64,000 nt of DNA, from NCBI GenBank assembly GCA_963775575.1, contig CAVZJG010000004.1:248001-312000 (forward strand), written 5' to 3'. How positions within the stretch are numbered: position 1 is the first letter of the stretch; every line of letters starts with the position of its first letter. The stretch is from Roseiarcus sp963775575. Its GTDB lineage: Bacteria > Pseudomonadota > Alphaproteobacteria > Rhizobiales > Beijerinckiaceae. The notes beneath the pieces are model-generated. The model searched no databases. It was not told the DNA's origin and saw only the letters and a program-made list of their open reading frames with translations. The position numbers and the translations under genes are program-made. Positions 63,089 through 64,000 of this stretch are shown here, piece by piece.

Positions 63089-63447
63089 GCAGCGGCGAAT
63101 GTGTCTCGCGATACGGGGATTTCAGGGGCTTGGGTGCCGTTTTGTGTCCGGTTTCTAGACGGTGCCCGGAACGGGCGTGGGCGTGACCGGCCGTTAGTTT
63201 CGGGGGCGAGTGAATTATTAACTAATGAAATATGTTACTTATCGCGCGAACGGGCAACTCGCAGCCGCTCGCAAGGGCGGCGCGGGTTGCGAGCGTTCCA
63301 CTGACGCGGCGCGAGGGGTCGGGCGGGGTAGATTGAAATGTGAGCGGCAATTGGAAGGACGGGACATGTTCCTCCCGTTGTGAATGGTGAATTTGGATAC
63401 GGCGGTGGTATGTAGGAGTAAGGGAATCGACAGCCTTGGCCGTGCCG
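63089..63447. other. Stretch between lepA and the TIR gene
   Basis: About 360 bp. A local AT-rich part (attattaactaatgaaatatg, 63213-63234) could hold a promoter for the gene that follows. No coding frame of interest. Confidence 0.4.
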
Positions 63448-64000
63448 ATGACGCCATTCGAATTGACGCTCCAGAGCGAACTCGACGTCGAGCGGCAACG
63501 CTTCGCCAACCAATGGCTATTCCCTTGGCACGGTATGACATATCAGGGCGGCGTTACCGACGTAGATGATTTTCGCGGGGGACGGATCCATTGCAGCGGA
63601 TTTAAGTTTGGGGCGCAGCAACAGCAGATTTTTTGGCAGGCTATTGGTAGGTATCTGAATCAGAAGGTTCACGAGACTTTCAAACGGTGGGACGAAGCGA
63701 CGCGTGGGTATCCGAGCAAGCTCCGAAACTCCTCGCTAGACGGAACAAGTGACTGCCTGCACCGCTTTGCAGCAACAATCATCCGTCATGCGACCGATAC
63801 AGATCGCCGATTGAGGGGGCAAGGATTTCCGAACAAAGTCGACCCGTTTGACGCTACGAGATATCACTCTGGAGCGGACGCGGAAATCGAACGGCTCAAG
63901 ACCGGCCACCTGGCACTTATGCCGGAGGAGAGGTCGCCGGAGAAGGTTGCACGCGAGTCGACCTCTCCGCCCAAGCCGATCATCTTCATCAGCTATGCAC
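63448..64000 (+). CDS. TIR-domain protein (partial, 5' part only)
   Basis: An open frame from ATG 63448 (alternative in-frame GTG 63442 or TTG 63436) reaches the window end, about 184 residues, without a stop. The last residues, KPIIFISYA, are the hallmark first strand of a TIR domain. The N-terminal 170 residues (FANQWLFPWHGMTYQGGVTD, FKFGAQQQQIFWQAIGRYLN, KVHETFKRWDEATRG, LHRFAATIIRHATD) match no family that I recognise. TIR proteins of bacteria are commonly NAD hydrolases in anti-phage systems. It has lower GC and uneven codon use compared with lepA. Confidence 0.65.
   Translation, partial: MTPFELTLQSELDVERQRFANQWLFPWHGMTYQGGVTDVDDFRGGRIHCSGFKFGAQQQQIFWQAIGRYLNQKVHETFKRWDEATRGYPSKLRNSSLDGTSDCLHRFAATIIRHATDTDRRLRGQGFPNKVDPFDATRYHSGADAEIERLKTGHLALMPEERSPEKVARESTSPPKPIIFISYA

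Noticed and set aside
63101..63304. 67-codon frame after lepA
   Set aside because: Arg/Ser-rich, no ribosome site, no resemblance to a protein; part of the spacer before the TIR gene.

Overview
The window is high-GC chromosomal DNA of an alphaproteobacterium, most likely a Hyphomicrobiales (Rhizobiales) member of the Methylocystaceae/Beijerinckiaceae type. Pointers are a fused ispDF, the alphaproteobacterial leuA form, atpHAGDC in one run, rpmI-rplT-pheS next to pheT, a GH94/GT36-like envelope protein, a DUF6165 protein beside a family-9 glycosyltransferase, and palindromic repeats of the GTCATTGCGAG...CTCGCAATGAC type. The assignment is an inference from gene content; no rRNA or tRNA is visible.

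Layout. 1-14.0 kb is housekeeping and envelope: a truncated sensor histidine kinase, a YihY/BrkB membrane protein, leuA with a possible leader, a small porin-like secreted protein, a giant membrane-anchored GH94-type protein, a frameshifted dihydroflavonol-reductase-like gene divergent from a TetR regulator with a clear inverted-repeat operator, and ispDF. 14.0-18.5 kb is accessory: a helix-turn-helix protein, a nested palindromic repeat, a YbaK gene broken by an internal deletion, a TIR-like effector gene, an AT-rich permuted papain-like protein gene, a lipoprotein and a long perfect hairpin. 18.5-22.8 kb is a minus-strand metabolic cluster (Nudix, PhzF, PdxY, polysaccharide deacetylase, phosphoribosyltransferase) with a CBS-domain gene remnant inside it.

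22.8-30.4 kb is a defence and mobile region: a helically phased A/T-tract array, an ISAs1-family element with long inverted flanks, a complete two-gene Gabija-type anti-phage system (gajA, gajB), arrays of palindromic repeats and a GIY-YIG protein. 30.5-41.3 kb returns to core: glycosyltransferase, DUF6165, pheT, an FGGY kinase lying between pheT and pheS on the opposite strand, pheS, an 18-unit heptanucleotide array, rplT, rpmI, an SDR, a carbonic anhydrase and an RMD1-family protein.

41.3-46.3 kb is an insertion-like block: a displaced 3' end of an FAD-monooxygenase gene, an IS3-family element, two small secreted or hypothetical proteins and a large Sel1-repeat protein, ending at the intact FAD-monooxygenase gene whose tail resembles the displaced fragment. 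47.4-52.8 kb holds a zinc-finger protein and atpHAGDC. 52.9-59.4 kb holds a YukJ-like protein, a frameshifted RND pump with its adaptor and a vapBC pair. 59.5-61 kb carries an ankyrin-repeat gene bracketed by repeats also seen in the 42-43 kb block. Then come lepA and, running off the end, a gene with an uncharacterised N-terminal region followed by the start of a TIR domain.

Three defence-type loci (TIR-like effector, Gabija, C-terminal TIR) plus vapBC lie within about 48 kb. At least three genes are broken by single-base shifts or a deletion. The candidates for new biology are the TIR-like/papain-like neighbours at 15.5-17.5 kb and the N-terminal-unknown TIR gene at the right edge.
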